DNA from: Oryzias latipes
Taxonomy: Eukaryota > Chordata > Actinopteri > Beloniformes > Adrianichthyidae
Assembly (NCBI RefSeq): GCF_002234675.1
Contig: NC_019879.2
Span: 8,251,325-8,315,324, forward strand
DNA: 64,000 nt
Reading direction: 5' to 3'
In this document: piece after piece, positions 22,297 to 60,930 of the stretch
Layout of the letters: every line of letters begins with the position of its first letter
Numbering within the stretch: position 1 is the first letter of the stretch
Program-made: the position numbers and the translations under genes
The notes under the pieces: generated by a model
What the model was told of the DNA's origin: nothing
The model's database searches: none
Seen by the model: the letters and a program-made list of their open reading frames with translations, nothing else

Positions 22297-23899
22297 TACA
22301 GTACAGACCAAAAGTTTGGACACACCTTCTCATTCAAAGAGTTTTCTTTATTTCCATGACTATGAAAATTGCAGATTCACACTGAAGGCATCAAAACTAC
22401 GAATTAACACATGTGGAATTCTATACATCACAAAAAAGAGTGAAACAACTAAAAAATATCTCATATTGTAGGTTCTTCATAGTATCCACCTTTTGCTTTG
22501 ATTACTGCTTTGCACACTCTTGGCATTCTCTTGATGAGCTTCAAGAGGTAGTCACCTGAAATGGTCTTCCAACAGTCTTGAAGGAGTTCCCAGAGATGCT
22601 TAGCACTTGTTGGTCTTTTTGCCTTCACTCTGCAGTCCAGCTCACCCCAAACCATCTCCATTGGGTTCAGGTCTGGTGACTGTGGAGGTCAGATCATCTG
22701 GCGCAGCACCACATCACTCTCCTTCTTGGTCAAATAGCCCTTACACAGGAGGTGTGTTTGGGGTCATTGTCCTGTTGGAAAATAAATGATGGTCCAACTA
22801 AACCCAAACCAGGTGGAATAGCATGCCGCTGCAAGATGCTGTGGTAGCCATGCTGGTTCAGTATGCCTTCAATTTGGAATAAATCCCCAACAGTGTCACC
22901 AGCAGAGCATCCCCACACATCTTCACACCTACTCCTCCGTGCTTCACGGTAGGAACCAGGCATGTAGAGTCCATCCGTTCACCTTTTCTGCGCCGCACAA
23001 AGACACGGTGGTTGGAACCAAAAATCTCCAATTTGGACTCATCAGACGAAAGCACAGATTTCCACTGATCTAATGACCATTCCTTGTGTTGTTAAGCCCA
23101 AAAAAGTCTCTTCTGCTTGTTGCCTTTCTTCAGCAGTGGTTTCCTAGCAGATATTCTAGCATGAAGGCCTGATTCACACAGTCTCCTTTTAACAGTTGTT
23201 GTAGATGTGTCTGCTGCTAGAACTCTGTGCCGTTGACCTGCTCTCTAATCTGAGCTGCTGTTAACCTGCTATTTCTGAGGCTGGTGACTCTGACTCTGAC
23301 TCAAACTTATCCTCCACAGCAGAGGTGACTCTTGGTCTTCCTTTCCTGGGACGGTCCACATGTGAGCCAGTTTCTTTGTAGCGCTTGATGGTTTTTGTGA
23401 CTGCACTTGGGGACACTTTCAAAGTTTTCCCAATTTTTCAGACTGAATGACCTTCATTTCTTACAGTAATGATGGCAACTTGTTTTTCTGTACTTAGCTG
23501 CTTCTTTCTTGCCATAATACAAATTCTAACAGTCTATTTAGTAGGACTATCAGCTGTGTATCCACCTGACTTCTGCACAACACAACTGATGGTCCCGACC
23601 CCATTTATAAGGCAAGAAATCACACTTATTAAACCTGACAGGGCACACCTGTGAAGTGAAAAACATTTCAGGTGACTACCTCTGGAAGCTCATCAAGAGA
23701 ATGCCAAGAGTGTGGAAAGCAGTAAACAAAGCAAAAGGTGGCTACTATGAAGAACCTAGAATATGACATATTTCAGTTGTTTCACACTTTTTTGGTATGT
23801 ATATAATTCCACGTCTTAATAGTCTTGATGCCTTCAGTGTGACTCAACAATTTTCATGGTCAATGAGAAGGTGTGTCCAAACTTTTGGGCTGTACTGTA
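22297..23899 (-). mobile_element. Full-length but inactive Tc1-like transposon
   Basis: The element 22299-23897 is bounded by TA dinucleotides. Its ends are cagtacagaccaaaagtttg and its near-perfect complement caaacttttgggctgtactg. The minus strand encodes fragments of a Tc1 DDE transposase: DESKLEIFGSNHRVFVRRRKGERM, then GYHSILQRHAIPPGLGLVGPS with FQQDNDPKHTS, then EMVWGELD and the C-terminal ISGDYLLKLIKRMPRVCKAV. They lie in different frames with stops between them, so the gene is dead. The DDE motif is only partly readable across the breaks. It lies 53 bp from the right end of GC-rich copy A. Confidence 0.9.
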
Positions 23900-24976
23900 T
23901 ATATTTTATTTACATGTGCAAGTGGCCGGGATAGGCTCCAGCTGCCCCCAAAAGAGAACAAACCAATTGGAAGATGAATGTACACATTTTTTAAATAATT
24001 TACAATAAAAGGGAGAAAAAGGGTGATGGTGCTGCAAAGTCCAAGACGATAGAAAATTGAAAATGTTTGACTTTCTGACATTTTGAATTCAAGAGCTGCA
24101 GCGATTGGACCTTAGTTGACACAAGATTGTTCTTTTCTTAAAATAACTTGTATGTGCTGCTTTCAAATGCAAAAACAATTACATTGTTATATATGGAAAA
24201 ATACAACACTGCAATAATTCACTTATTGTAAATATTTAAAAGAAACATTTTAAAACTGAATGTCTGCAAAATCATAAATCAGGTGTCTTTAACAAAGCAG
24301 TATATGGGTTTTGGACTAGTTTACAGGTTGCAGACACTGCTCTAGTTTCTTGTCCTGCAGTATTCCATTTTGCCAATAGGAGGCAGTGTTGGACTGTGAT
24401 CAACGGCGGATCGAGCTTTCCCACAACCAACAGTTTTTCCAGATGCTCAACTTTTTATGTCTTTGTGTTTGAAACGCAGTAGACTCTAAAGCTTTCTCTT
24501 ATTTAAAAATTAAGATTTTTTTTTTTTTGCCCAAGAAAAAAATGCCGATTCAATTACTTTTGTCCCAAACTGGATGATCATCCTGGAGGTTGCGCACTCC
24601 CCTACATGGTGGAACCTGCTGTTCAAACAGTCCTGAGGGGTATTTAATCGACTCGGTGCGGTGGATTCTCTCATACCTTCCACACCTCACCATAAAGTTT
24701 GTCCACTCCTCTTGCTGAAGCCTGAAAACACGTTCTGACATGTGCGTCACCTCCCGTCTGACCAGACACTAAGGTGGAGCCGCTCAAAGGGAGACAGGAC
24801 AGGTGTGTCGGATGAAAGGACAGGTGAGAAAACAATGCAGTTTGACACCTTGCCCAGTTGTGACCTGCTGCTGAAGAACGCAAGGCAGCACAGTTCTAGG
24901 CTGAGAAGAGCGGTTCTGGTAAATGTGTCTGAACTGGACCACTAGGACCCGCTGAAGCTCAGAGAAGAGGCTGGTC
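23900..24976. other. Intergenic upstream of lmo7, including probable lmo7 5' leader
   Basis: A fragment ggccgggataggctccagct (23927-23946) belongs to the tccatcc-type repeat. The stretch just before 24977 should contain the lmo7 5' UTR and promoter. No TATA box or start site can be assigned by eye. No other gene is seen. Confidence 0.45.
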
Positions 24977-51041
<26,065 letters not shown>

Positions 51042-52940
51042 GTAAGTTGAAGCACTGGGGGAAAAAGCTCCTTACTATTTTAAGCTGCACTATAAAGTGA
51101 GACCAGTATGTAACCAGTACGATAAAATGAAACAGTGCTTAAAATAAAACAACAAATAACATTTGTTTTTATGCTTTTTCAAAGCATAAATATATATATT
51201 TTTTTAAAAGAACATGAATGATGATTTAAAGATCTGACACTTCCTGTTTCCACTCTCCATTAGAGAACCCTTTGTTTTAAATGTCCCCCAGCTGACATTC
51301 TGCTTCTTATTATTAATTCGTCAGTTGCAGGTGGTTTTGCTTTTGTTGCGTGCCAGCCGCAGAGGCATGCAGATGAACCTGTTTGGCTTTCGCACAGGTG
51401 TATCTTTACAGGGAAGCATGCTGGACTTATAAAGGCTGCTAATCTCTTGTGGTTGCCGTCCTTCAAGCATAAAATACTGCTTTAAACCTAACACTGAATC
51501 CAGGTTGTCAAAAACATTAGATATACCTAAAGTCATTCAGGTTTTTCTCCCCCCCTTAAAATTTTGTTTCCAAATACTCTCAGTGCTCCACGGTTGTCCC
51601 AAAGACACCCGAATCTGCTGTACCTGAATGGAAATATGGCCTCTGAATAAACAAACAGACCAGCCTTTTACCAAGATGAATTCTCTTTCCGGCGCGGATG
51701 ACCATCCACCACGTATCATTTTAGATGGCATAATTCTGTCATAAATAGAAAGAAAAAGCTTTAATAGACTCTGTGTCGTTTCTGTTATCAGAGATTTCTT
51801 CTCTTTAGCATGTCAAAGGAACACACTCACCTTTTCCCCCTCTATTTTGAAACTCTATTCCCTCTTAAAAGGTGTTTAGAAACTCTATTCCTACCAAAAC
51901 AGCAGGAAAATGCTGTGCTTTGAATTCTTGCGTGTGTTCCTGCGCTGCCTTTTAACCTCATGTCCATCTATATTTTGTGGTTCGGTTAGAGTATTTATAG
52001 CACCTCGGGTCACTTTGAGGAGCTGGATGGATTGGAATGGTTTCGGGACTCGAGCGAGAAGAGCTTTTAATAGTTTGTTGTTAAGGACGTTCTCTCCCTG
52101 CGTGAAGTTCATCCACGTGTGTGCGTGTGTGAGGTTCAAAGTTTCCCTGCGGTGGATGTGGTGTTTGTCACTGTCTGCAAACAAGCTGTAAAGCGGTGGT
52201 TGTTGCAAACGCCACAGGAGGGTTATGGCCACATTCGAGCAGCTTTCATCTCTCCTTTAGCAGGAGAGGGCACTCGGAGTAACACGAGTCGAGAATCCCA
52301 AAGAAGGCAGCAGACGTGCAGGCAGTGGCCTCCATGATGAATGCTTATCAGAGTCCAGGCAAATGAGCTGGTGTGACAGAAAGAAAGTTGTCCATCAGCT
52401 GTCTTTGCCTCTGGTGTTTGTCTAAGCTCCACTCCCACACAGCCAGTCTGACAGGTGCTTTGCTCACCCTGTTTGTTTCAGCAGTTATGATTTTGTCATA
52501 AGGTTGGAATTAGACATTATGTGACACAATGTACACTTGTTTTTGTCTGGCTCCTCCTGTTTTTTATTTTGCTGTTGTGTGTTTTCTGGTTTTATTCTTT
52601 GTTTCGAGCAGAGATAATAACAAATGAAATTGAAAGTGTCATCCTGTCATAGTTTAAACAAGCTTTTCAGCTTTTTGTCTCATTCACACCCAGTATTTTC
52701 CTGAAATTCCTTGCTAAGAAGTAAAATCCTATTTTTCATGTATTGCATTCTTAATTTTTTTCACTCTCTGACACTCTATAGAAAGGGACATTTTCTAAAT
52801 TACCAAATCTACTTGCTACAACTAAAACGTCCTGCATCCACAGAAAAGTTATATTAAGTTAGTTTTTCATTTTAAGAATGTCGCAGTAATGCAATCTTTA
52901 AATCAATTTTTAGTAATTTAGCTGCTTCTGTAATTCAAGC
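51042..52940. other. lmo7 intron 4, 5' part
   Basis: The GTAAGT donor starts at 51042. I searched for the next CH-domain exon (family pattern around YWLGRKA) and did not find it here. No repeat stands out. Confidence 0.5.
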
Positions 52941-52949
52941 AACCATTTC

Positions 52950-53585
52950 CAATGAAAAGGCCATGTGAACGCACGTAAAAAAGCAAATTAGACTTCCGTG
53001 TCCAAATCTGAGAACTGAGAAACATGATCCCTTAAAGTTACGTTTACATCACTTTCGAGCGACTACTTCCAGAAAAAGTCTATATAAGCAAGCGTATATG
53101 CGTGTTTTGGGCTTCCGCACTCCAAAATCTTGCGTTCACAATCATTTTCGGGCTCTACATACAAAGTGTGCGGCCCACGTTGAAAGTTAAACCAGTTGAA
53201 CTTTTTCCAATCAGGGAGTCGGATTTAGTAGTGACATATGAATGGCGTCCCTTCTAATTCCCCAGATGTGTCAACCGTTTGAATAATGATCATGGAGGAC
53301 AAATTAATAACTGCGGTTTGTGACCGACTGGAATTATATAATACCAAGTCTTTCATTTATCGGACTAGACTTGTGAAATTAAAAACCTGGAGCAAAATTT
53401 GCAGGATTTGTATCTCTTCAACATTTTGCACCAAGCCTTTTCCAACTGTAAGTGGCGAACACGTACTAGTAAACATTAGAAAAAGAAGAAGAAGTAGCCC
53501 CTCCTTGCTTGTCCAGTGTAAACACCGGGGGCTAAACGCACGTTCAAGAACCCGCATTTTTCGCACATGCCAGGTATTTCAGTAG
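52950..53585 (+). pseudogene. MADF-like coding fragment, probably from a Harbinger-type element
   Basis: From 53292 the + strand reads MEDKLITAVCDRLELYNTKS then FIYRTRLVKLKTWSKIC. This has the pattern of a MADF (Myb/SANT-like) DNA-binding domain: an L-I-x-x-V helix, ELY, then a Y-R...W helix. MADF genes accompany PIF/Harbinger transposons in fish. The frame loses similarity after about 45 residues. The surrounding 53040-53180 sequence (cgtttacatcactttcgagcg) is CpG-containing and unlike the intron. Termini were not resolved. Confidence 0.45.
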
Positions 53586-54978
53586 TTTAAGAGTAAATGC
53601 TGTATCTGTGGAAAACTGATGTATTCAATTAAGTTCTTGATTAGCCGTTCAACAGGGTCAGTGCCTCCTCGTGCGCAGCGCGAGTCAGATAATGGCTGAT
53701 TCAACATGTGCTGAGAACACAGCTTGATTCCCTCCAGACTGTCACAGCACACAGAAACCCTTATTGAGTGTCTTCTCTGACCTTCGGGCTCTTGCCACAA
53801 TTTGATTTCTGTGTTGCATTTCAACCTTTGCTCTGAGAAGCCTTTATCAGTCAAAAGCACACTCAATAAAAAAAACACAAGTGTTATTTGGCATTACAAA
53901 CATGGTGATGGAGCAACAGCTCGATAAGAAAGGGTAATTTACCTGTGCAAGATCAGTTTCATCTTCTATGAATAGCAATGCAAGGCAAGAAAAATCTTAG
54001 TGAAATACTGGCTATGTTGGGTCTGGCGCACTCGTGGCTCAATGAAGCTATTTTTGAATGTCCCTGCCAGTTTCTAAAAGCTTCCCAGGAAAAAGAGGCT
54101 CTCAGGAACTGCAGATGAGTCATTTCTACTAAAACAGCATCGTCTATTCACCCAATGCCTTTTTGTAACTACTTTAGGAAAAAATTCTCCCAAGTTTAGC
54201 ATGACCGCCTAAAATCTGATTGTTTTATCGTTTGGCATGTGTCAATAAGATTTTTAGATGTGTATCTGTCATTTTTGTTGCTACAATTTGAATGTTATAG
54301 TCGTTTGACCTCCTGACTTCACTTGTTCTTACCCAGACATAGGAGTTTTGTGCCAGTTTTTAATTCAAATGGTCCCAAAAAGTCATGATTAGGCATGTTT
54401 CTGGAGTAAATGTTGTAGCAGTTAAGATGTGCATCATTTTCTAATCTTTGAATCACCTGTATTTAAAGGCAGTCATGTTGTAAATTTTAAGTGACTCCAG
54501 AACATATACCAAGACAGTAAAAGGTTCATAGATAATGGAACTGAATTACCTGGGATATAAAGTAATCAGCCATGCTAGAATGGAGATCAGAACACTTTTC
54601 TCTTCAAGGAAACATGTACAAATAAAACATTACAAGACACCTTATACATGGGGAATGAAAGGATCAGAATGAAGAAAAACTTATTTTTCTGCCCCTGTTA
54701 AATGCATACAATTAACAAAAGAGCAAAAGGTACATCTACAACTACAGTATGTACACATTGTTACTCAAAATAACTTTCAGTATATAAACATCAAAAACAT
54801 AGTTAAGAAGTACATCAATTAGAGAATTTATAAGTATCTTCTTTTTTACTTTTCTACACCAGTACAGTAACAAAATAAAAAGTTATTAAATTGTATTTTT
54901 GTAGTAGTTCTTCTTTGATAAGAGATTCATGTTGAAGTTAAGGGTTAATTATCAGCAGTCTCCTCCAGGAAAAAACAG
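53586..54978. other. lmo7 intron 4, no gene recognised
   Basis: AT-rich sequence without recognised exons or strong repeats. Confidence 0.4.
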
Positions 54979-55256
54979 GACCGTATTTTCCGCACAACAA
55001 GGCGCACCGGATTATAATCTCCAATCTTGGAGTTAACACACAAAAAACAACACAGACTGACACTGCGTAGTGTACACCCAATTTTTTAGCAACTTGTGAC
55101 AAAAACAGATAAAGCGCTTGCTAATTGCTGTGTACCTCTCACAACATCAGTAAGAACAACCAGAATTAATCCATATATAAACCACTCCAGGTTATAAGGG
55201 ACTGTGTCGTGTTTTTGAAAAATATTAAGGCTTTTAAGTGCACCTTATAGTGATCT
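54979..55256. mobile_element. Non-autonomous DNA element of the 'ccgtattttccg' family
   Basis: The left side reads accgtattttccgcacaacaaggcgcaccggattat. The right side reads tttaagtgcaccttatagtg, an inverted, diverged counterpart. This phrase pair marks a very common fish DNA-transposon-derived repeat. No target duplication was seen. Confidence 0.55.
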
Positions 55257-55505
55257 ATGTTTGTGATGTAAACTGTAGATCATCTCCATTTGTCTGTGGT
55301 GCGGATACCTCTCTCAGGTGTTTTTAAGACACCTAGGACATCATTGTAGTCTTACAATAGTCACTTTGTCACTTTGAATATGTTTCTTTTAACAAGAGAA
55401 AATTCTAAAGTTATTCATCTCAGTGGTTTGACTTTCAAAGTATTTTTTTGCAATGCATTTTAAATGTTTCATTAAAAAAAAAAAAAGTTCCATTAAAGGC
55501 TGTAC
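55257..55505. other. lmo7 intron 4, no feature recognised
   Basis: AT-rich sequence between two repeats, with an A-run at 55476-55487. Confidence 0.35.
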
Positions 55506-55640
55506 TCTATTTATCCAAACATCTTCCAAACCCATTGAGTCCCTTTGGGGTCACAGGGTTGCTGGAGCCTATCCCAGCTTTGATTGGACTAAAGGGAGGT
55601 ACTCCCTGCCTGCCAGGACAGGTCAGCAGTCAGTCGCAGG
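55506..55640 (+). repeat. Fragment of the (TCCA)n-led dispersed repeat
   Basis: gtccctttggggtcacagggttgctggagcctatcccagct and cagtcgcaggcccaaa match the family seen at 19588-19735. Confidence 0.6.
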
Positions 55641-56659
55641 CCCAAAAGTTGTAATTCTTTTCCTAATTGTATTTACTTTTTAAAAATTAAAATACCTGCA
55701 ACATTTATTTTTTAAATTTTTTAATTTTGAGTTAAAGAAATGGACAGTGCGATCAATGACAAGAAGTCAGGCTAAATCAAGAGTAAAAAGGAGGCAAAAA
55801 ACATCTCTGTGGCATCTGTGCGCTCTTCTGTCTGTAAATCCTTTTGTTGAAATTGTACACACACTTTCCACTATAAGATCATATCTACTTATTTTCTGTC
55901 AAACACAAATACAGGAGTCTTTCCGTTGTTCATGTGAGCAGCAGATGCAAGCCCATTTAGATGATTTTTGATGTTTTTTAAAATCCTCACAGTCAGGATC
56001 ACATTTTCTATTCTACCCAGCTGTGCAAAAAAGTTTCCCTCTCATCATTTAATCCCTATTTTAATAATAGTCAAATGACTTTGCCAGCGTTTGGCCTGTC
56101 TGACCACTGATGTGGGAAAATATTGCTTTGAAAGTAAGATTAATATGTTGACTGCTGGTTAAAACACTGAAAATTGCATTTGTTAAAAGAATGTTTAGAA
56201 CACTTGTGTAAAGAACAAATCCAGTTTGTGTTCAGACGAAAGCTTTTGCAAGAGTCACACAATGTACAAACCGCCGCTGTCAAAAAACTGTTCTAGCTGG
56301 AGGCCACAAAACGTTTATGAAGCTCATGTTTACAGACTGTTTTTACCTTTCTTTGTCATCCCTGCGCAGTTTGGAACTGAAGTTTAAAACTTCCTTATGA
56401 GAAAGACAATTACCGTAATACTAAATATACATTTATTAGTTTATTTTACATTTAAAAAATTCAAACCCATTTACAGTAATTTCACTGTTTTACATAAACA
56501 ATGTTCTAACTTCTTTCTAAGTGCTTAAAGGAGGAGCAGCAGTAAACAAAGCTGCTTAAAAATAATTCACATGGATCAGGCAGAAGCTGATTAGCACACA
56601 AGGAATCAAGGTTGGAAAAGCTTTTTAAAAAAAATGGGAATCAAACCAGAACATAGACC
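55641..56659. other. lmo7 intron 4, AT-rich
   Basis: No exon or strong repeat recognised. Confidence 0.4.
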
Positions 56660-57372
56660 ACAGGAAACCTGTGGTGGCTCTGAAGGTTAAATCACATCAA
56701 CAATTCACTCAATGCAAAACCATATTAAAGATCACAACGACAAATCAAAAAATAGCTAAACAAATATTTAAAGAAGCAACTTTACATTTTAGAATTCAAA
56801 ATAGAATTATGGAAACCAAAACGTGAAAAAAATAAACATTCTTTAACATTCAGGAAAGCAAAAGCAATTACAAAGAATCAAAATGAAATGTTGAAAAAAT
56901 AAAACAAATTGGGAAAATTATCCCTGTTTGAATGATGATGTTTGATTTTTAAGCTGAGGGTAAGCAGAAGGGATTTTACCTGAATTGTAGTAAAGAGTTC
57001 AGGTAAAATTTCCTTCTGCTTACCCTCTTCTTAAAAAAAAAACATCATCATTCAAACAGGGATAATTTTCCCAATTTGTTTTATTTTTCAACATTTCATT
57101 TTGAATTAATACCCACAGTTTTCTTATTTTCCTTAATTTTTTAACATTTGATTTTCATTTCTGGAAATTGCTTATGTTTTCTGAAACATTTCATTTCTGT
57201 TTTGTTTCCTTTTTTTGAAATTGTGTTTCGGTTCTTTTGGCATTTTGGATTCCGGAATTTTGTTTTGATTCCTAAAATGCAATGTTGTTTTGAAATTGTT
57301 GTGATCTTTTATATGTTTTTGCATTGAACAATTTTTTTAGGAAATTTGGACTTCAGGGCTACCGTAGAAACC
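56660..57372. mobile_element. Long foldback (palindromic) element
   Basis: Two imperfectly complementary arms of about 330 bp meet near 56990-57005. Near the centre the match is very high: gggataattttcccaatttg at 57059-57078 faces its complement near 56908-56927, and ggtaagcagaagg (56960-56972) faces ccttctgcttacc (57012-57024). Outer ends also pair: cctgtggtggctctgaagg (56669-56687) with cttcagggctaccgtag (57352-57368). No coding capacity. It is consistent with a long-inverted-repeat MITE. Confidence 0.8.
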
Positions 57373-60300
57373 AAACTGTGGCAAAAAATAATATTCAGAC
57401 AAATCTGTGCATAACTAAAGTTGCAACTGTGATTTTTTTCTGACCTTAAATTACAACCTGCTACAAAATAACATCTCTAATTTCAGAAAAACTTCATGCA
57501 AGCTGGAATTTATCCAGGAACATAACTGTATATCCAACATTTTGTTGTTGCCTTGTATCTTTATGAATGTGCTGCCACGCTTACTACCTCACCTATCAGA
57601 TATTAGCGAATAGGAGTGATGTTTAAAATCAAAATCCAAATAAAATAGGATCATTTCAAGTAATAAAAAAGAAATCCAAAAGGTTGGACTCAAGTCACCC
57701 CATCAAATGCCCAGTTTGAGGCCTAACACCAAAAGTCACCACAATCTGTGGTGAACAGTTCTGAGAAGTTTTCCTTTTTAAATTTTATTTTAACCAAACT
57801 ATATTTAAACAGCCTCAGATATTGTAATTTTTTACTAATTTTAGACACTCTTTGTCACACTCATTTGTTTACATTTTCTTCTTGTAGTGCATTAGTTGTC
57901 GCAGTGAAGGCATCCATTTCTTATTTACAGGTCAAAGTTGTGATCACTTTAAACATACCACACTTGTTTATTCAGAGTCCAGTCGTCTTTAGCAAGAGTG
58001 AAAAACCTTTACATCTTTACAGTTTTTACCAGCATTAAACAATAGTTCTGGTCCAGAACTGGACTGACATTCCTTTTTAGACTTATAGTGATGGTTTCCT
58101 AGTTTCACACCTCAAAAACTGGGGAGTGTTTGCTGACACACCTACTTTTGATTGAGTTAAAAAAAAACTTGCAAGTTGCAAGTTGCAAACCTGCAAGTCT
58201 TAATTTTGCAAAGATACATTTTTTTTGTAGTAATAAACATATTTTGATTTAAAAAAAATAACATGTTTGTATTAGTATGAGATTTTCTACAATAACATTT
58301 CTGTGTTGCAGTTTTTACTCAGTGCTAAAAAAGAAAAATGAACCCCCCACAGAGAAGAGTCCAAAGTTTCCTTCTTTTTAACTGTTTGATTAAGCAAATT
58401 ATTGACCAGCTCTGACAGCTTTAAAAAAAAGGAAGAAGGGAAGATAACAGATGTACATTAACATTTATTGTCTTTGGAGGAGTGTCCGACAATAGATGAG
58501 GAGTGGTAGAATGACATGATTGCATTATTAGGGTTATGCAATGACATCTCTGGCTTTAAATCAACTCGCGTCTTTGAAAAAAGTAGGGGGAAAAAGCCCT
58601 TTTCCCTGCCGAATAAGGAAACTATTATCTTTTTATCAGAGATGACATCACTTCCTTTTTTTCATATCTGCAAGGTTTTTCTACATGCTGTGTTTTCTTT
58701 CGTTTTGTGGGTGTGGTTCCAAGGTTTTATATGCATGGCACTGCTATCCCTGCTGTTTTATGGACTTTGGGTGGATTGTGAAACCAGACTGATGCTGAGC
58801 GGCCAGTGGAGCCTCTGAGTGGCTGCAAGAAGCTGCACAAGGCTTACGTGTGCGCTCTGCAGCTGATGGCAGAGACATGCCACTGTTTTCCAGCTCACAG
58901 AGGCTGTAGTGTCTCCTAAAAGTGTGACACAACGATGAGCGGCACGTTCTCTGCCCCATTCTTCTGAGTGTTAAGTGTGCAAATGTGGCTGTTTAATCCA
59001 AAGGAGTTGTCAAGTGTGATCTAGCATGGCAGAAGGTTTACTCTGCAAAACGTGACAGAGTAAGGGATCTTCATCACAAAGGTACTTTGCTCATTATAAG
59101 CACACACCCACCTGTTATAAGCTTTAGTAAAGAATTTGTTAATCCGTCAGATGTTATTGAACTAAAGAAGCCAAGCAGGTTATATGTTTTGTTGTTTTTA
59201 CTACAGCATTTAGTAGTTTTCCATAGTATTCTGCCTTTATTTCAGTGCTACTTTACAAAAGCTTTTTTTTTTTTTTTTATACCGTATTTTCCGTGGTTTG
59301 CATTCATAGCAGAGTTTAAACGATTCTAATTCTTTAGTTTAGGGGAGGATGCAGTTTATTTTCTCAGAATTACTGCTTGTTGATCAGAAAAAGAGGATCC
59401 GTGGTGTTTTGTTGTTCAATCTTGTGGTTTCAAAGCTTGCGTAAGCCCACTCCGCCACAGGCCAAGGCTTGAATGAATGGCTTTTTAAAAAAATAATAAG
59501 AACCTCTTATAGACGTGTCAGCCTTCACTTCTTCCTGTCAGGCTTGTTTACTTAGTGCTCAGACATTTAGAGGACCCTGCACTTTCCTGTGTAACCTTCA
59601 CAAAAAGGTTATTTTTGCCTGCAACACAGAGAAGTCAGAAGGCTTTTATTGAACCCTCCGGACCAAAATGACTTTTTTACTCTAATAGTGTGGACAAACA
59701 GGAAGTGATGACATGACTGTAGAAAATCATTTTAAATCAAATACTGTGCAGCCTCACATGTACACATTTAGTCAATGTCATATGAGCGCTCAGCTGATTC
59801 TTACAGGCTCCAGAGAGTCCTAAGGCAACACACACTAAAAAGCTCTTCTTTAATCGCCTCTATTGCTTTCTTTGGACTTGGCTTCCACCACTAAAATCAC
59901 AGACTTTGTCTCCAAAGCCACACAGACGACCCGATGCAAATATTCCCGTTTCTTTATTGAGCCAATAAATATGTAATGCCAAATTGGAAAAATTTGGTTT
60001 GCTGCTGTTATCAAACTGGAATCTAAAAGGGTTTGTGAGGTGATGAGTGCTGCTGGGAAAATATGACGCATCCAGGTCACATAGACCTACATATGTATCA
60101 TTTGTGATACCGGCATTTCTGAGACCCTATTTCATTAGCATGAACCAAAATTTCCTTTAAAAAAAAGAACTCATTGTATATACCTTGGTCCTTATTGCCC
60201 TGCAGTTTATCATCTTTCCGCTAGGGGCAGTAGAAGAGCTTTTCCTGCTCTTTTTAAAATGGCCGATTGGTAAAAAGTTTCGCTAATTTTCTAAACTTTA

Positions 60301-60930
60301 TGCGGAAAATAATTCATTTATTATTGTTCACTTTTTGAATGACTACTTGAAGTCTTGAACTAATGCAAAATTTGTTGATGATTAATGCTTTGTAGTACAG
60401 TCAGGCAGGTTTGATTTGAAAAAAAAAGTTTTGAGTTTTAAGAGGTGGGACACCTCTCAAGCATAATGTTCCCTTGTTTAGAGGCTGGAATGTTTCTCAT
60501 TTCTCTCATGTTGGTCATTATTTTTGCAGCTATGGCTGCACAGGTCCAGACGTTTCTAAACTTTCCTGCAGGTTTTTAGCACCTTCTCTTTTCTGAATCG
60601 ACCCTACAATCAGTTCTGTCTGGAGACACATCCATCCCAACACCTTTATGAGAAATCTTCAAACCTAAATGGGAAGTTCTAAAACCTTAACCTGGATATC
60701 TGGAAGCAAAATTGTTCTATAGGTTGAGCAAATTCTGTTCTTCTGTACGTCCATCCAACCCTAGTATTTACACTTTAAATAGGTGATGTTCAGTGTCTTG
60801 CCCTGTGACATTTCTGCAGTTAGAAGAGTTGATGACAAAGCAAATGACTTGTAAATAACAGAAAACAGCGGCTGAGAAGCATTTCCTTCACACAGAGGAA
60901 GAATTATCTGCTGGCACAAATCTATGAAAA
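57373..60930. other. lmo7 intron 4, no gene recognised
   Basis: Mostly AT-rich sequence, with T and A runs (for example at 59262-59278) and the phrase accgtattttccgtgg at 59281. Short open frames have no recognisable domain and no matching splice context. Confidence 0.4.

Noticed and set aside
51042..60930. Next lmo7 CH-domain exon
   Set aside because: I looked for the YWLGRKA-type segment with splice sites on the + strand and did not find it. It probably lies beyond the window.
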